This document shows, one piece after another, positions 1 through 9,757 of a stretch of DNA of 64,000 bases (positions within the stretch are counted from its first letter, which is position 1; each line of letters opens with the position of its first letter). Under the pieces are notes generated by a model. The model ran no database searches, was not told where the DNA came from, and saw only the letters and a list, made by a program, of their open reading frames with translations. Both the position numbers and the translations under genes were made by a program. The stretch is taken from positions 1 to 64,000 of the forward strand of contig LUYM01000012.1 of the NCBI GenBank assembly GCA_001603275.1. The letters run 5' to 3'. The DNA is from Actinomycetales bacterium Actino_02 (GTDB taxonomy: Bacteria > Actinomycetota > Actinomycetes > Propionibacteriales > Propionibacteriaceae).

Positions 1-72
1 ACAGCGGTGCTCCATGGCGACTCCCTGGGGTCAGTCGGGCGGGTGGGCTGGGGTAGCGAGGAGGGAGCAGCC

Positions 73-516
73 TCAGACGCTGGTCGGCGACACGGGCTGA
101 CACCAGGCCGCAGTGTTCTTGGCGAATGCAGCCACCGCCAGAATCACCAGGACCACGGCGTCCACCAGAGCCAACACGGCTCCGAACACGAGCACTGCCG
201 TGAGGCTGTTCTCGCCCAAGCTACTCAGCAGGGCGATCATGCCGAACGCGGAGAACGCGGTGACGATGTTGGCCACAACGCCGAGAATGGCCAGGATGCC
301 GATCACGATTCGTGCCCAGTCTTTGCGGGCGACTACCTGGGAGGCCAGATACAGGTAGGCGATGATGCCGATCACACCACCAATGAATGTGGGGCTCAAG
401 CTCTGCGCCACTACGGTGCCGATGATCAGGCTGACTGCACCGATTGCGGCGGCGATGTAGCTGAGGGTCCTGACTCGCGACACAGATTCGGGCAGAGCGC
501 TGGTCGGTGTGGTCAT
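73..516 (-). CDS. small four-helix membrane protein, unknown function
   Basis: A 147-residue protein with a short polar N-terminus and four predicted hydrophobic segments (about residues 17-40, 44-63, 67-92 and 105-130), so it is almost certainly an integral membrane protein. The start ATG at 516 is preceded on the minus strand by a purine-rich AAAGGAA ribosome binding site. I see no catalytic motif or recognisable family signature; the layout resembles many small actinobacterial four-helix membrane proteins. It is transcribed divergently from lysS with about 250 bp between them, so it is probably monocistronic. The function is unknown. Confidence 0.75.
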   Translation of the reverse strand: MTTPTSALPESVSRVRTLSYIAAAIGAVSLIIGTVVAQSLSPTFIGGVIGIIAYLYLASQVVARKDWARIVIGILAILGVVANIVTAFSAFGMIALLSSLGENSLTAVLVFGAVLALVDAVVLVILAVAAFAKNTAAWCQPVSPTSV

Positions 517-763
517 GGCATTCCTTTCGGGTGGGTCTTGTCGGGGTTTCTGTCACCGAGCCGGCTCGAGGCACAGCTAGACGTGGCCCGGCAGGGTCAT
601 CGGCGTCCGTCCGTTCGCGATTACATCGCATTCCACAGGTGGCGGAAAGGCATGGCATTGATTTGTCAGTGATTTGGCGGCCGGTCGGGACTTGGCCGCA
701 GAGATGCACCCGCGGGCGTCCGGCCGACACTAACCCGGACGCGGAGTCGGTAGCCTAGGCGCC

Positions 764-2275
764 GTGAATCAGACGCCAGCCGTGAACCCGTCCCTGACCG
801 AGCAGGAGCAGGTCCGCCACGATAAGCGCGCCCGGCTGATCGAGGCCGGCGGCCAGGCGTACCCGATCACCGTCCCACGGACGCACAGCGCGGCCGCCGT
901 CCACCAGACCTGGGGTCACCTCACCGCCGGCGAAGAGACCACCGACGTGGTCAGCGTCTCCGGACGGGTGGTGTTCATTCGCAACACCGGCAAGCTCTGC
1001 TTCGCCACGATTCAGGACGGCTTCACGCTCGCCGAGTCCGGTACCCGGCTGCAGGTGATGCTGTCCCTGGCTCAGGTGGGCGAGGAGTCCCTGGAGGCAT
1101 GGAAGGCCGAGATCGATCTGGGTGACTTCGTCTCGGTGACCGGCACGGTGATCTCGTCCAAGCGCGGCGAGCTGAGTGTGCTGGCCACCGACTGGGTGCT
1201 GGCCAGCAAGGCGCTGCGTCCGCTGCCGACGCTGCACAAGGAGCTCGGTGAGGAGACCCGGGTCCGGCAGCGCTACGCCGATCTGGTGGCCCGTCCCGAG
1301 GCTCGCGACATGGTCCGGCTGCGCGCCGCGGTCACCCGCAGCATCCGCGAGACGCTGTACGCCGACGGCTACCTGGAGCTGGAAACCCCGGTCCTGCAGC
1401 TGATCCACGGCGGGGCGGCAGCGCGTCCGTTCAACACGCACCTGAACGCCTTCGACATCGACATGACGCTGCGAATCGCGCTCGAGCTGTACCTGAAGCG
1501 GGCCATGGTCGGTGGTGCCGATCGGGTCTACGAGATCGGTCGCATCTTCCGCAACGAAGGCATCGATTCGTCCCACTCGGCCGAGTTCACCATGCTGGAG
1601 GCCTACCAGGCCTGGGGCGACCAGTTCAGCATCGCCGAGCTGATCAAGAAGCTGATCCAGAATGCGGCGGACGCGGCCCTGGGCACCCGAGTGATCCAGA
1701 CCGAAGCCGGCGAGATCAACCTCGACGGCGAGTGGGAGTGGAAGCCGGTCTACCCGACCCTGTCGGCCGCGCTGGGTGAGGAGATCACTCCGGAAACGCC
1801 GGCCGAGCGGCTGCGCGAGATCGCCACCGCCCATGAGGTGCCCTTCGATCCGTCCTGGCCGGCGCAGAAGCTGATCATGGAGCTGTTCGGCGAGATCGTC
1901 GAGCCGGGCCTGCTTCAGCCGACGTTCGTGTGTGACTACCCGCCGATCGCCCAGCCGCTGGCCCGGACGCATCGCAGCGACCCGAACCTGATCGAGGCCT
2001 GGGATCTGATCATCGGCGGCGTCGAGCGCGGCACCGGCTTCTCCGAGCTGATCGACCCGGTGATTCAGCGCGAGCGGCTGGTGGCCCAGTCACTGAAGGC
2101 TGCGGCCGGCGACGTCGAAGCCATGCAACTGGACGAGGACTTCCTGGCTGCGCTGGAGTTCGGCGCCCCGCCAATGGGTGGTCTCGGGCTGGGCATGGAC
2201 CGGCTGATCATGCTGCTGACCGGGGCCGGGATTCGGGAGACGATCCTGTTCCCGCTGCTCAAGCCGCAGGGCTGA
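764..2275 (+). CDS. lysS: lysine--tRNA ligase, class II
   Basis: Charges tRNA-Lys with lysine in the cytoplasm. The 503-residue length is normal for bacterial class II LysRS. An N-terminal OB-fold anticodon-binding domain (about residues 50-160, containing VSVSGRVVFIRNTGKLCF) is followed by the class II catalytic core. Motif 2 appears as RIFRNEGIDSSHSAEF and motif 3 as GGLGLGMDRLIMLL near the C-terminus. The start is GTG at 764. The gene ends facing crgA. Its position next to crgA-pabA-pknB is compatible with the chromosomal lysS; the mycobacterial LysX-type MprF fusion is excluded because no membrane domain is present. Confidence 0.96.
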   Translation: MNQTPAVNPSLTEQEQVRHDKRARLIEAGGQAYPITVPRTHSAAAVHQTWGHLTAGEETTDVVSVSGRVVFIRNTGKLCFATIQDGFTLAESGTRLQVMLSLAQVGEESLEAWKAEIDLGDFVSVTGTVISSKRGELSVLATDWVLASKALRPLPTLHKELGEETRVRQRYADLVARPEARDMVRLRAAVTRSIRETLYADGYLELETPVLQLIHGGAAARPFNTHLNAFDIDMTLRIALELYLKRAMVGGADRVYEIGRIFRNEGIDSSHSAEFTMLEAYQAWGDQFSIAELIKKLIQNAADAALGTRVIQTEAGEINLDGEWEWKPVYPTLSAALGEEITPETPAERLREIATAHEVPFDPSWPAQKLIMELFGEIVEPGLLQPTFVCDYPPIAQPLARTHRSDPNLIEAWDLIIGGVERGTGFSELIDPVIQRERLVAQSLKAAAGDVEAMQLDEDFLAALEFGAPPMGGLGLGMDRLIMLLTGAGIRETILFPLLKPQG

Positions 2276-2289
2276 TTCAGGACGCAGCC

Positions 2290-2372
2290 TCGTCCGTCCC
2301 CCGCTGAGGGCTCGCCCTAACGGCGAGGGCCTCTCCCGGGGGACGAGCTTTCGGCGCGAAGGCGAGCCTTCG
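2290..2372. terminator. structured convergent gap lysS/crgA
   Basis: The gap between lysS and crgA folds into two hairpins. In the larger, CTCGTC... pairs with the distal GACGAG and encloses CTCGCC-CTAAC-GGCGAG. The smaller is CGAAGGC-GA-GCCTTCG at 2357-2372. It probably terminates both converging transcripts. No T-tract is obvious, so Rho-independence is uncertain. Confidence 0.45.
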
Positions 2373-2394
2373 ACGAGAAGAGCGGGGGTGCGGG

Positions 2395-2691
2395 CTACTT
2401 CCAGAGGGTGGCCAGCGCGAAGGAGGCGGCCATCAGGCCCATCCCGATCAGGACATTCCAGGAGCCGAGGGTGTCGCTGAAGAACGGGATGAAGATGTTC
2501 ACGGCCGAGGTGATGTAGAAGACGACCAGCCACAGCACACCGAGCAGACCGACGGTGATGAAGGTCGGCACCACCCAGGCACGGCTACCGGGTGCGACTA
2601 CCGGGTTGTGCTTTTCAGCCTCAGTCGTCGCCGAACGGTCGGCGAGCTTCTTCTTCTCAACTGCGGCCTTGCGGACCTTCGACTCCGGCAC
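2395..2691 (-). CDS. crgA: cell division protein CrgA
   Basis: A small actinobacterial septation protein that recruits or stabilises PBPs and FtsZ-ring components at the septum. The 98 residues fit the family: a charged cytoplasmic N-terminus rich in Lys/Glu (MPESKVRKAAVEKKKLAD), then two transmembrane helices (about residues 38-62 and 78-96) joined by a short external loop. Between crgA and the next gene (pabA, divergent) there are about 80 bp for promoters. crgA-pabA-pknB synteny is widespread in Actinomycetota, which supports the call beyond the topology. Confidence 0.92.
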   Translation of the reverse strand: MPESKVRKAAVEKKKLADRSATTEAEKHNPVVAPGSRAWVVPTFITVGLLGVLWLVVFYITSAVNIFIPFFSDTLGSWNVLIGMGLMAASFALATLWK

Positions 2692-2773
2692 CTGAACTCC
2701 TCATGACGTGCATGGACGTCTGAAAAGGATATCCGAGATCGCAGTCCGGCGTTGGTGGGCGAGAATGGACGCC

Positions 2774-3415
2774 ATGGCACGGATCCTGGTGATCGACAAC
2801 TACGACTCGTTCGTCTACAACCTGGTCGGCTACCTGGGGCAACTCGGGGCGCAGACCGAGGTCTGGCGCAACGACGACCCGCGGTTCGCCGACCCCGGAT
2901 GGGCGGACGGCTTCGACGGCATCCTGCTGTCGCCGGGTCCCGGCACCCCCGAGGAGGCCGGGGTCTGCATCGACGTCGTCCGCGGCCAGGGCGGACGCGT
3001 CCCGATCTTCGGCGTGTGTCTGGGGCTGCAGTCGATGTCGGTGGCCTTCGGCGGCGTCGTGAACCGTGCGCCCGAGCTGCTGCACGGCAAGACCTCACTG
3101 GTCCATCACGACGGACGCGGCGTCTTCGCCGGGCTGCCCAACCCGTTCACGGCCACCCGCTACCACTCGCTGGCCCTGGACCCGGCAACCGTCCCCGACG
3201 ACCTGGAGGTCAGCGCCACCACCGAGTCCGGCGTGATCATGGCGGTCCGGCACAAGAGCCTGCCGATCGAGAGCGTCCAGTTCCACCCGGAGTCGGTGCT
3301 CACCGAGGGCGGCTACCAGATGCTGGCCAACTGGCTGGTGGCGTGCGGGGACGCAGACGCACCGGCGCGCGCCGTGGGGCTGACCCCGTTGATGGCGCTG
3401 CGCGAGCAGGCCTGA
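2774..3415 (+). CDS. pabA: glutamine amidotransferase, PabA/TrpG type
   Basis: The glutaminase subunit that feeds ammonia to aminodeoxychorismate synthase (folate) or anthranilate synthase (tryptophan). From the ATG at 2774 the product has 213 residues and begins MARILVIDNYDSFVYNLVGY, the canonical N-terminus. The class I amidotransferase triad is complete: nucleophile Cys82 in GVCLGLQS, and His171 and Glu173 in FHPES. A longer in-frame start at 2708 only adds an unconserved extension. The partner subunit is not in the window. The location beside pknB matches the copy annotated as para-aminobenzoate synthase component II in many actinobacteria. Confidence 0.9.
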   Translation: MARILVIDNYDSFVYNLVGYLGQLGAQTEVWRNDDPRFADPGWADGFDGILLSPGPGTPEEAGVCIDVVRGQGGRVPIFGVCLGLQSMSVAFGGVVNRAPELLHGKTSLVHHDGRGVFAGLPNPFTATRYHSLALDPATVPDDLEVSATTESGVIMAVRHKSLPIESVQFHPESVLTEGGYQMLANWLVACGDADAPARAVGLTPLMALREQA

Positions 3416-3450
3416 GCCCGGACGTCCATCGCGATCCCACCCAGAATTGC

Positions 3451-3480
3451 TGAACGCCTCCACCGAGGTGGAGGCGTTCA
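3451..3480. terminator. bidirectional terminator pabA/pknB
   Basis: A perfect 14-bp inverted repeat, TGAACGCCTCCACC (3451-3464) and its complement (3467-3480), separated by GA, lies between the converging pabA and pknB genes. Confidence 0.75.
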
Positions 3481-3488
3481 GGGTGAAC

Positions 3489-5258
3489 TCAGGGCGTTGA
3501 CGTCGGGGTGGTCGTCGGCGTCTCGGTCGGCGTCTCGGTCGGTGTCGGCGGAGCGACCGCCAGCACCAGCTTGATCACCGTGGTCCGCTTGACCACCTTG
3601 CCCAGCACCGGGTTCTGCGAGATCACGGTGCCAGCCGTCTCCAGCGATTCGGCCGTGCTGAACTTCGGCGGTGGGAAGCCGGCCTCGACCGCCTGCGCGA
3701 TCGCCTCCTCCTGGGTCAGACCCTTGAAGTTCGGCACTCCGGACTCCCCGGTGGCGTAGTAGATGGTGATCAGGGCGTCCAGATTCACCGTCTGACCAGG
3801 CTGTGGGTCGATGTTGGTGACGTCATTCGTCCGGGCCGTCAGCGGTTCGTTCGGGTCCTTGATCGTTCTCGTGTTCGAGAAGCCGAGCGCAGTCAGTTTG
3901 GCGACGGCGTCATCGACGTTCGTGTCGATCAGGTCGGTCGGGATCTGCCCCTTGGCCGGGCCGATGTTGACCTCGATGGTCACCTCGGTGCCCAGCGGAA
4001 CCGAAGTGCCGCCGGGAATCGACTGCCGGGTCACCCGGCCCTTGCTCTCATCGTCGGGTCCGGTGACCGGCACCACAACCGCCTTGAGCCCCAGATCGGT
4101 CAGGGCGAACTGTGCGTCGGCCTGCTGCCGCTTCACCAGGTCGGGGACCTTCACCATCTCAACGGCGGCCGGCAGCGTCGCGAAGTAGACCACGAAGCCG
4201 ATTGCGACAAGGGTCAGCGCAGAGAGGAACACCACCACCGGCCACAGCCGGCGCTTGGGACGAGTGGCCACCGGGCCTGCGACTGTGGCCGGCGAGGGTA
4301 GCGGCGGGTTCGGGGTGCCGGCCAGCACGGTGGTCGGCTCGTAGGCTGCCGGAGTCAGGGAGCTGGTCGGTGCGATCACCGGCATCACCGGCGGACGGGT
4401 CGAAACCTCCTGGCCGGCGAGCAGCCGGCTCAGATCCGAGCGCATGGCGGCGGCGCTCTGGTAGCGATCCTCGGGGTCCTTGGCCAGCGCCTTCAGCGTG
4501 ATGGCATCCATAGCCGGGGTGATCATCGGATCCAGATGCGACGGCGGCACCGGAGCCTCACGGACGTGCTGGTAGGCGACACTGACCGGCGAATCACCCT
4601 GGAACGGCGGACGCCCGACCAGCAGCTCGTAGAGCAGACAGCCGGCCGAGTAGATGTCGCTGCGCGAGTCGACGGTCTCACCGCGGGCCTGCTCCGGGGA
4701 GAGGTACTGCGCGGTGCCGATCACGGCCGCGGTCTGGGTCATCGTCGAGGAGGTGTCGGCGACGGCCCGGGCGATGCCGAAGTCCATCACCTTCACGGTG
4801 CCGTCCGCGGTCAGCATCACGTTCGCGGGCTTGATGTCGCGGTGGATGATGCCGGCCTTGTGGCTGTAGCTCAGCGCGTCCAGAATGCCGCGGACGAACT
4901 CCAGTGCCTTGGTCGGGACGATCTTGCGCCCGGTGCGCAGCAGGTCGCGCAGGGTGCGTCCCTCGACCAGCTCCATCACGATGTAGGGCACTCGCACGCC
5001 GGTGGACGGGTCGGTGTCCTCGCCGGTGTCGTAGACCGCGACGATGTTGGGGTGATTCAGGCCGGCGGCCGACTGGGCCTCCCGACGGAACCGCTCCTGG
5101 AACGTCGGGTCTGAGGCGAGGTCGACGCGCAGCTGCTTGACTGCGACGTCGCGTCCCAGTCGTAGATCGCGGGCTCGACGGACCTCGGCCATGCCACCAC
5201 GGCCCAGCACCTCGCCGAGCTGGTAGCGGCCTCCGAGAATCCTCGGCTCTTCGGTCAT
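3489..5258 (-). CDS. pknB: Ser/Thr protein kinase PknB with PASTA domains
   Basis: A membrane receptor kinase controlling peptidoglycan synthesis and division. The Hanks kinase domain spans about residues 12-275: glycine loop GRGGMAEV, Lys41, catalytic HRD at 139-141, DFG at 159-161, and an activation loop rich in Ser/Thr ([12 protein letters not shown]). A single transmembrane helix lies near residue 345. Three extracellular PASTA repeats follow, which bind muropeptides or lipid II; mycobacterial PknB has four. The protein ends in a low-complexity Pro/Thr tail (PTETPTETP). It is the last gene of the minus-strand fhaA-fhaB-pstP-rodA-pbpA-pknB cluster, 82 bp after pbpA. Confidence 0.97.
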   Translation of the reverse strand: MTEEPRILGGRYQLGEVLGRGGMAEVRRARDLRLGRDVAVKQLRVDLASDPTFQERFRREAQSAAGLNHPNIVAVYDTGEDTDPSTGVRVPYIVMELVEGRTLRDLLRTGRKIVPTKALEFVRGILDALSYSHKAGIIHRDIKPANVMLTADGTVKVMDFGIARAVADTSSTMTQTAAVIGTAQYLSPEQARGETVDSRSDIYSAGCLLYELLVGRPPFQGDSPVSVAYQHVREAPVPPSHLDPMITPAMDAITLKALAKDPEDRYQSAAAMRSDLSRLLAGQEVSTRPPVMPVIAPTSSLTPAAYEPTTVLAGTPNPPLPSPATVAGPVATRPKRRLWPVVVFLSALTLVAIGFVVYFATLPAAVEMVKVPDLVKRQQADAQFALTDLGLKAVVVPVTGPDDESKGRVTRQSIPGGTSVPLGTEVTIEVNIGPAKGQIPTDLIDTNVDDAVAKLTALGFSNTRTIKDPNEPLTARTNDVTNIDPQPGQTVNLDALITIYYATGESGVPNFKGLTQEEAIAQAVEAGFPPPKFSTAESLETAGTVISQNPVLGKVVKRTTVIKLVLAVAPPTPTETPTETPTTTPTSTP

Positions 5259-5340
5259 CTCACTGCGTCCTTTCGGGCCGGTGAACCGCCGGGCCGAGCG
5301 CGGCCCACCGGTACATTGTGGCTGATCAGGGGTGCTCGGG

Positions 5341-6759
5341 TCATCGCAGGGCCTCGATCACGGCCTTGGCGATGGGTGCGGCCACGCGTCCGCCGGCAAT
5401 TTCGCTGGCGTCGATCTGGGCGTCCTCGACGAACGCGCAGACGGCCACATGCGGATTGTCGGCCCACGCGGTGAACCAGGCATAGGGGTTGCGGATCCGG
5501 TCCGACTGGGCGGTGCCGGTCTTGCCGCCGACGGTGACGCCCGAGATCTGCGCGTTGTGGCCGGTGCCGTTGGCGACGACCTGGACCATCATCTTCTGCA
5601 ACTCGGCGGCGCTCGAGGCGCTCAGCGCCTGGCTGTGCGCCCGCGGCGTCGTGGTGCGGACCACATTCAGGTCGGAGTCGGTGACCTGGCTGACCAAGTA
5701 CGGCTCCATCAGCACGCCGCGGTTGGCGATCGCCGCCGACACCATGGCCATCTGCAGCGGGGACGCGGCCACCTCATACTCGCCGATGGCACTCATCGCG
5801 GTCTGGGCCGGATCGAGCTCGTCGGGGAAGCGGCTGGCGGACGAGCCGATCTCGTCGAGGAACTTCGAGCCGAAGCCGAAGCGTTCGGCCTGGTTGCGCA
5901 GCTCCTCTTGGCCGAGGCTGGCTCCGAGCCGGGCGAAGCCGGGGTTGCAGGAAACCTTCAGCGCCTGGGTCAGGGTGATCGAACTGCCGCCGCAGTTGCC
6001 GGTGATCACCTTGGTCGAGGTGGGCAGCTTGTAAGCCGACGCGTCGATCTTGGTGTCGGCGGTCATCCCGGATTCCAGAGCTGCGGCCGCAGTGATCAGC
6101 TTGAAGGTGGAGCCGGGCGGATAGATCTCCCGAGTGGCCCGGTTCGACATCGGCTTGGACGCGTCGTCGTTCAGGGCGTTCCAGGCCTTCGTGGAGTCCT
6201 TGAGGTCGTGAGTGGCCAGCTTGTTCGGGTCGTAGCTGGGGCTGGTGACCAGGGCCAGGATGGCGCCGGTGGTGTAGTCGATAGCCACCACGGCACCCTT
6301 ACGTCCGGCCAGCGCCTTCCAGGCCGCCTGCTGGGCCTTGGCGTTGATGGTGGTCTCGACGGCGCCACCGCGGGGGACGGCCCCGGACAGCATGTTGACC
6401 AGGCGACTGAGGAACTGGGACGCGTCCTGGCCGGACAGTTCGGAGGAGTAGGACTGCTCGAGCCCGGAGGTCCGGTACAGGTAGGAGTAGAAGCCGGTGA
6501 TCGGGGCGTACAACTCGCCGTTGGCGTAGCTGCGCTGGAACTTGTAGCGATCCTTGACCGGCTTGGACTCGGCGATCGCCGTGTTGCCGACCAGGATCGG
6601 CCCGCGGTCCTGGCCGAACCGGGCGTCGGCTACGCGGCGGTTCTCGGCCCGATCGTTGAGGTAGCTCTGCTGACCGATGCTCAAGTAGGTCAGGTTGGCC
6701 AGCAGTGCGGCGAACATCACCATGGCCGCGATGGCCACGCCACGAATGGGGCGGTTCAT
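5341..6759 (-). CDS. pbpA: penicillin-binding protein 2 transpeptidase PbpA
   Basis: A class B PBP that cross-links peptidoglycan, paired with the SEDS glycosyltransferase encoded just upstream. The 472-residue protein has an N-terminal membrane anchor (about residues 8-28), a dimerisation region, and a transpeptidase domain carrying all three signatures: STFK with nucleophile Ser217, SCN at 270-272, and KTGTAQ from Lys413. The start ATG overlaps the rodA stop as ATGA, so the two are translationally coupled. Confidence 0.95.
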   Translation of the reverse strand: MNRPIRGVAIAAMVMFAALLANLTYLSIGQQSYLNDRAENRRVADARFGQDRGPILVGNTAIAESKPVKDRYKFQRSYANGELYAPITGFYSYLYRTSGLEQSYSSELSGQDASQFLSRLVNMLSGAVPRGGAVETTINAKAQQAAWKALAGRKGAVVAIDYTTGAILALVTSPSYDPNKLATHDLKDSTKAWNALNDDASKPMSNRATREIYPPGSTFKLITAAAALESGMTADTKIDASAYKLPTSTKVITGNCGGSSITLTQALKVSCNPGFARLGASLGQEELRNQAERFGFGSKFLDEIGSSASRFPDELDPAQTAMSAIGEYEVAASPLQMAMVSAAIANRGVLMEPYLVSQVTDSDLNVVRTTTPRAHSQALSASSAAELQKMMVQVVANGTGHNAQISGVTVGGKTGTAQSDRIRNPYAWFTAWADNPHVAVCAFVEDAQIDASEIAGGRVAAPIAKAVIEALR

Positions 6760-8372
6760 CGGGGGCCCCCATCGTCGGGGGTGATCGCGGTGGTGGCTTC
6801 GGTGTTCGGATCGACCGTTGGTACGAATTCGGTCGGATCGTCCGAATGGATGGACGGCACCGGCCCGGTGAGCGCATCGGGGGAGACCGCCGGGATCGGT
6901 CCGGTGGGGGCATCGGGGGAGACCGCCGGGATCGGTCCGGTGGGGGCATCGGCGAAGATCGGCAGGGGGCCGGTCTCGTCCTCGGCCACCGACGGACGGA
7001 CGCTGCCGACCGGGATCAGCTGGGTGGCCTCCCCGGCCAGCGAAGCGACCGGGTCGGCTACGGGCTCGACGCTGGGCTGGCGGACCTGGTGGGTGATCAG
7101 CAGCAGTAGCCCGATCATCACCCAGTTCGCGACCAGCGATGAGCCACCTTGGGACATGAAGGGCGTTGTCAGACCAGTCAGCGGCAGCAGCCGGGTGACG
7201 CCGCCGATGATCGCAAAGACCTGAATGGCGAACACGAAGGCCAAACCGGCGGCCAGCAGCTTGCCGAACGGATCGCGGCTACCGAGTGCTGCCCGCAGGC
7301 CGCGGGCCACGATGAAGCCGTAGAGGATGATGACGGCGGCCAGCCCGGTGATGCCCAGCTCCTCGCCGATGGCCGCAGAGATGAAGTCGGTCTTGGCCAG
7401 CGGGGTGAGGTTCGGCCGTCCCAGACCCCAGCCGGTGCCGAACAGTCCGCCCCAGGCGATGCCGAACTGACCGTTGATCACCTGGTAGTTCAGGTCGTAG
7501 TTGCTGAACGGGGTCAGCCAGCCCGACACCCGGGTCTGAACGTGCCCGAAGAGGAAGTAGGCCCCGACCGCGCCGGAGATGAACAGGCCAAGACCCAGAA
7601 TCACCCAGCTCGGCTTCTCGGTGGCCACATAGAGCATCATCACGAACAGGCCGAAGAACAGCAGCGAGGTGCCCAGGTCCTTCTGGAAGACCAAGACCGC
7701 CAAGCTGGCCAGCCACATCACCAGGATCGGACCGAGATCGCGGGCCCGGGGCAGGTCCAGGCCCACGAACTTGACCCCGGCCAGCGCCAGGACGTCCCGC
7801 TTCTCGACCAGATACGAGGCGAAGGCGACGGCCAGGACGAGTTTGGCCAGCTCGGCCGGCTGGAAGCTGTAGCTGCCCAGGTGAATCCAGATCCGGGCAC
7901 CGTTCTTCTCCAAGCCGAGCCCGGGCACCAGCGGCAGCATCAGCAGGGCCATGCCGGCCAGGAACATCAGGTAGGTGTAGCGGTGCAGGATCCGGTAGTC
8001 GCGCAGCCAGATCAGCACGGCGCAGCAGGCGATGACGGCGACCACCATCCAGCCCAGCTGCAGTTCGGCGGAGTGCATCACCGGGTCGGTGCCCAAGTCG
8101 AGCCGGTGGATCATGGCCAGTCCCAGCCCGTTCAGCAGCATCACCAGCGGCAGGATCAGCGGGTCGGCGTACGGCGTCCGCCAGCGCACGACCAGGTGCA
8201 GCACCAGGGCCATCCCGAACAGGATGCCCAGCGCCCACGGCCACTGCTTGGGCAGCTCGGCGTCCTGGTTGAGGTGGATGATCACGTAGCCGCCCCAGCC
8301 GAGCGCCACGGCGAAGACCAGCATGAAGGCCTCGACGCCGCGTCGCTTTCGATAGCTGACGACTTCTGCCAT
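6756..8372 (-). CDS. rodA: SEDS peptidoglycan glycosyltransferase, FtsW/RodA/SpoVE family
   Basis: A polytopic SEDS glycan polymerase that works with PbpA. About ten to twelve hydrophobic helices cover residues 8-430, with family signatures such as GVTRLLPLTGLTTPFMSQGG near the last helices. I chose ATG 8372, which overlaps the pstP stop as TGATG; a GTG six bases upstream is also in frame. The final ~110 residues form an unusual cytoplasmic tail. It contains three 12-residue repeats of the type DAPTGPIPAVSP, encoded by 36-bp DNA repeats starting at 6875, 6911 and 6947. The Thr-rich tail is a plausible PknB/PstP target; this is inference. Confidence 0.93.
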   Translation of the reverse strand: MAEVVSYRKRRGVEAFMLVFAVALGWGGYVIIHLNQDAELPKQWPWALGILFGMALVLHLVVRWRTPYADPLILPLVMLLNGLGLAMIHRLDLGTDPVMHSAELQLGWMVVAVIACCAVLIWLRDYRILHRYTYLMFLAGMALLMLPLVPGLGLEKNGARIWIHLGSYSFQPAELAKLVLAVAFASYLVEKRDVLALAGVKFVGLDLPRARDLGPILVMWLASLAVLVFQKDLGTSLLFFGLFVMMLYVATEKPSWVILGLGLFISGAVGAYFLFGHVQTRVSGWLTPFSNYDLNYQVINGQFGIAWGGLFGTGWGLGRPNLTPLAKTDFISAAIGEELGITGLAAVIILYGFIVARGLRAALGSRDPFGKLLAAGLAFVFAIQVFAIIGGVTRLLPLTGLTTPFMSQGGSSLVANWVMIGLLLLITHQVRQPSVEPVADPVASLAGEATQLIPVGSVRPSVAEDETGPLPIFADAPTGPIPAVSPDAPTGPIPAVSPDALTGPVPSIHSDDPTEFVPTVDPNTEATTAITPDDGGPR

Positions 8373-9757
8373 CAGCACTCCGTGGGCGCTGCCGGGGTGC
8401 TGGTGTCGGTCGGCTGCGGAGTAGCGATCGCAGTGGGGACGGACGGGGTCGCACCCGGCTTCGCCGTCGGCGAGCTGGAGGCTGAGCCGGTCGGCAGGCC
8501 GGAAGTGGTCTCACTGGGGGACGGGGTGGGGCTGGGCGAATGCCAGCCGGAGCGCTGCTCAATGCACTGCTCGGCCTTCAGCCGCAGGGTTTGCAGGATC
8601 CGCTGGGCCGCCGGCAGCGACTCGGCGGTCAGCGCCTTGGCCCGGACCTGTTCTTGGAAGTAGCCCGGCAGGTCGGCGACTCGCGTGTCGTCCTCCTGAA
8701 TGACCTGCGACAGCGGCAGATTGAACACCGGCTCGGGGATCCCCTGGTAGATGGCGATCTGCTCTGCATTCGCCCCCAGGTAGTACTGGCCCTGCGTGTA
8801 GTGATACCAGCCGTAGCCGGCGCCGCCGATCAGGGCCAGCGGAATCAGAATCGCCAACAGCACTGTCGCCCAGGTGCGCACTCGGTGCTTGGCGGTCGGT
8901 GCGTAGCGAGCGGTCTCGCCGGCGCTCGGATCGGGAACCACCTCGGCCAGCTGGCCGGCGGCCAGGGTGATGGTGTTCTCACTGACGTCGTCCGGGTCGA
9001 TGGCCGCGGCCGCGCCCAGCACCTCGGGAGTGCCGGACGGCTCGCCCTCGACCACATCGGCCAGGATGATCGTGATGTTGTCCAGGCCGCCCTCGGCGTG
9101 GGCCACCTTGATCAGCGACTCCAGAACCTGGGGCAGCTCACCGTCCATCTCGGCGGCGATCACGGTGTCGGTGACCATGCCGCACAGGCCGTCGGAGCAG
9201 ACCAGCAGCCGGTCGCCGGCCTGGACGTCCACCAGCTCCAGGTCGGGCAGGTGCTGGGTGGAGCCGTTGATGACCCGCAGGATCAGCGAGCGGTGCGGAT
9301 GCTCGAGGGCTTCGGCTTCGGTGATCCGTCCCTCGTCGACCAAGGTCTGCACCCAGGAGTGATCGCGGGTGAGCCGAGTGAGGATGCCGTCGCGGTAGCG
9401 GTAGGCGCGGGAGTCGCCGATGTTGGCCAAGCCGAGCTGGTTGCCGTCGAACATGAAGCCACAGACGGTGCTGCCCATGCCGTCGAGGGCCGGATCGTCC
9501 TCGATCAAGTCCGAGATCGACCGGGACGCCTTGGCGATGGCCGCGTCGATTGCGGTGAGCATGGCCTCGCCGGTCAGCGGGCCGTCCGCCTCCTGCAGCT
9601 CGCGGATTGCAATGGCCGAAGCCAGGTCGCCGGCCGCGGCACCGCCCATCCCGTCGGCGACCATCAGCATGGTCGGCGAGGTGTAGGCCGAATCCTGGTT
9701 GTTGCGGCGGACCAGTCCGATCTCGGAGTGGGCCAGATAGCGCAGGGCGAGGGTCAT
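8372..9757 (-). CDS. pstP: PP2C-type Ser/Thr phosphatase PstP
   Basis: Dephosphorylates PknA/PknB and their substrates. The 461-residue protein has a PP2C catalytic domain in the first ~235 residues, with metal-binding signatures MVADGMGGAAAG, LVCSDGLCGMV and GGLDNITIILA. A juxtamembrane linker precedes one transmembrane helix (WATVLLAILIPLALIGGAGY, about residue 300). An extracytoplasmic region follows and ends in a Ser/Pro/Thr-rich tail. The layout is that of mycobacterial PstP. The ATG follows directly after the fhaB stop codon with no spacer, and the stop overlaps the rodA start, indicating one tightly coupled operon. Confidence 0.96.
   Translation of the reverse strand: MTLALRYLAHSEIGLVRRNNQDSAYTSPTMLMVADGMGGAAAGDLASAIAIRELQEADGPLTGEAMLTAIDAAIAKASRSISDLIEDDPALDGMGSTVCGFMFDGNQLGLANIGDSRAYRYRDGILTRLTRDHSWVQTLVDEGRITEAEALEHPHRSLILRVINGSTQHLPDLELVDVQAGDRLLVCSDGLCGMVTDTVIAAEMDGELPQVLESLIKVAHAEGGLDNITIILADVVEGEPSGTPEVLGAAAAIDPDDVSENTITLAAGQLAEVVPDPSAGETARYAPTAKHRVRTWATVLLAILIPLALIGGAGYGWYHYTQGQYYLGANAEQIAIYQGIPEPVFNLPLSQVIQEDDTRVADLPGYFQEQVRAKALTAESLPAAQRILQTLRLKAEQCIEQRSGWHSPSPTPSPSETTSGLPTGSASSSPTAKPGATPSVPTAIATPQPTDTSTPAAPTEC

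Noticed and set aside
755-1972. Long minus-strand ORF opposite lysS
   Set aside because: Shadow of a well-supported lysS; composition rich in Gly/Arg/Leu/Asp repeats, no motifs.
5332-7224. 630-codon plus-strand ORF opposite pbpA/rodA
   Set aside because: Antisense to pbpA and rodA, which carry complete catalytic motifs; the frame is open only because of GC bias.
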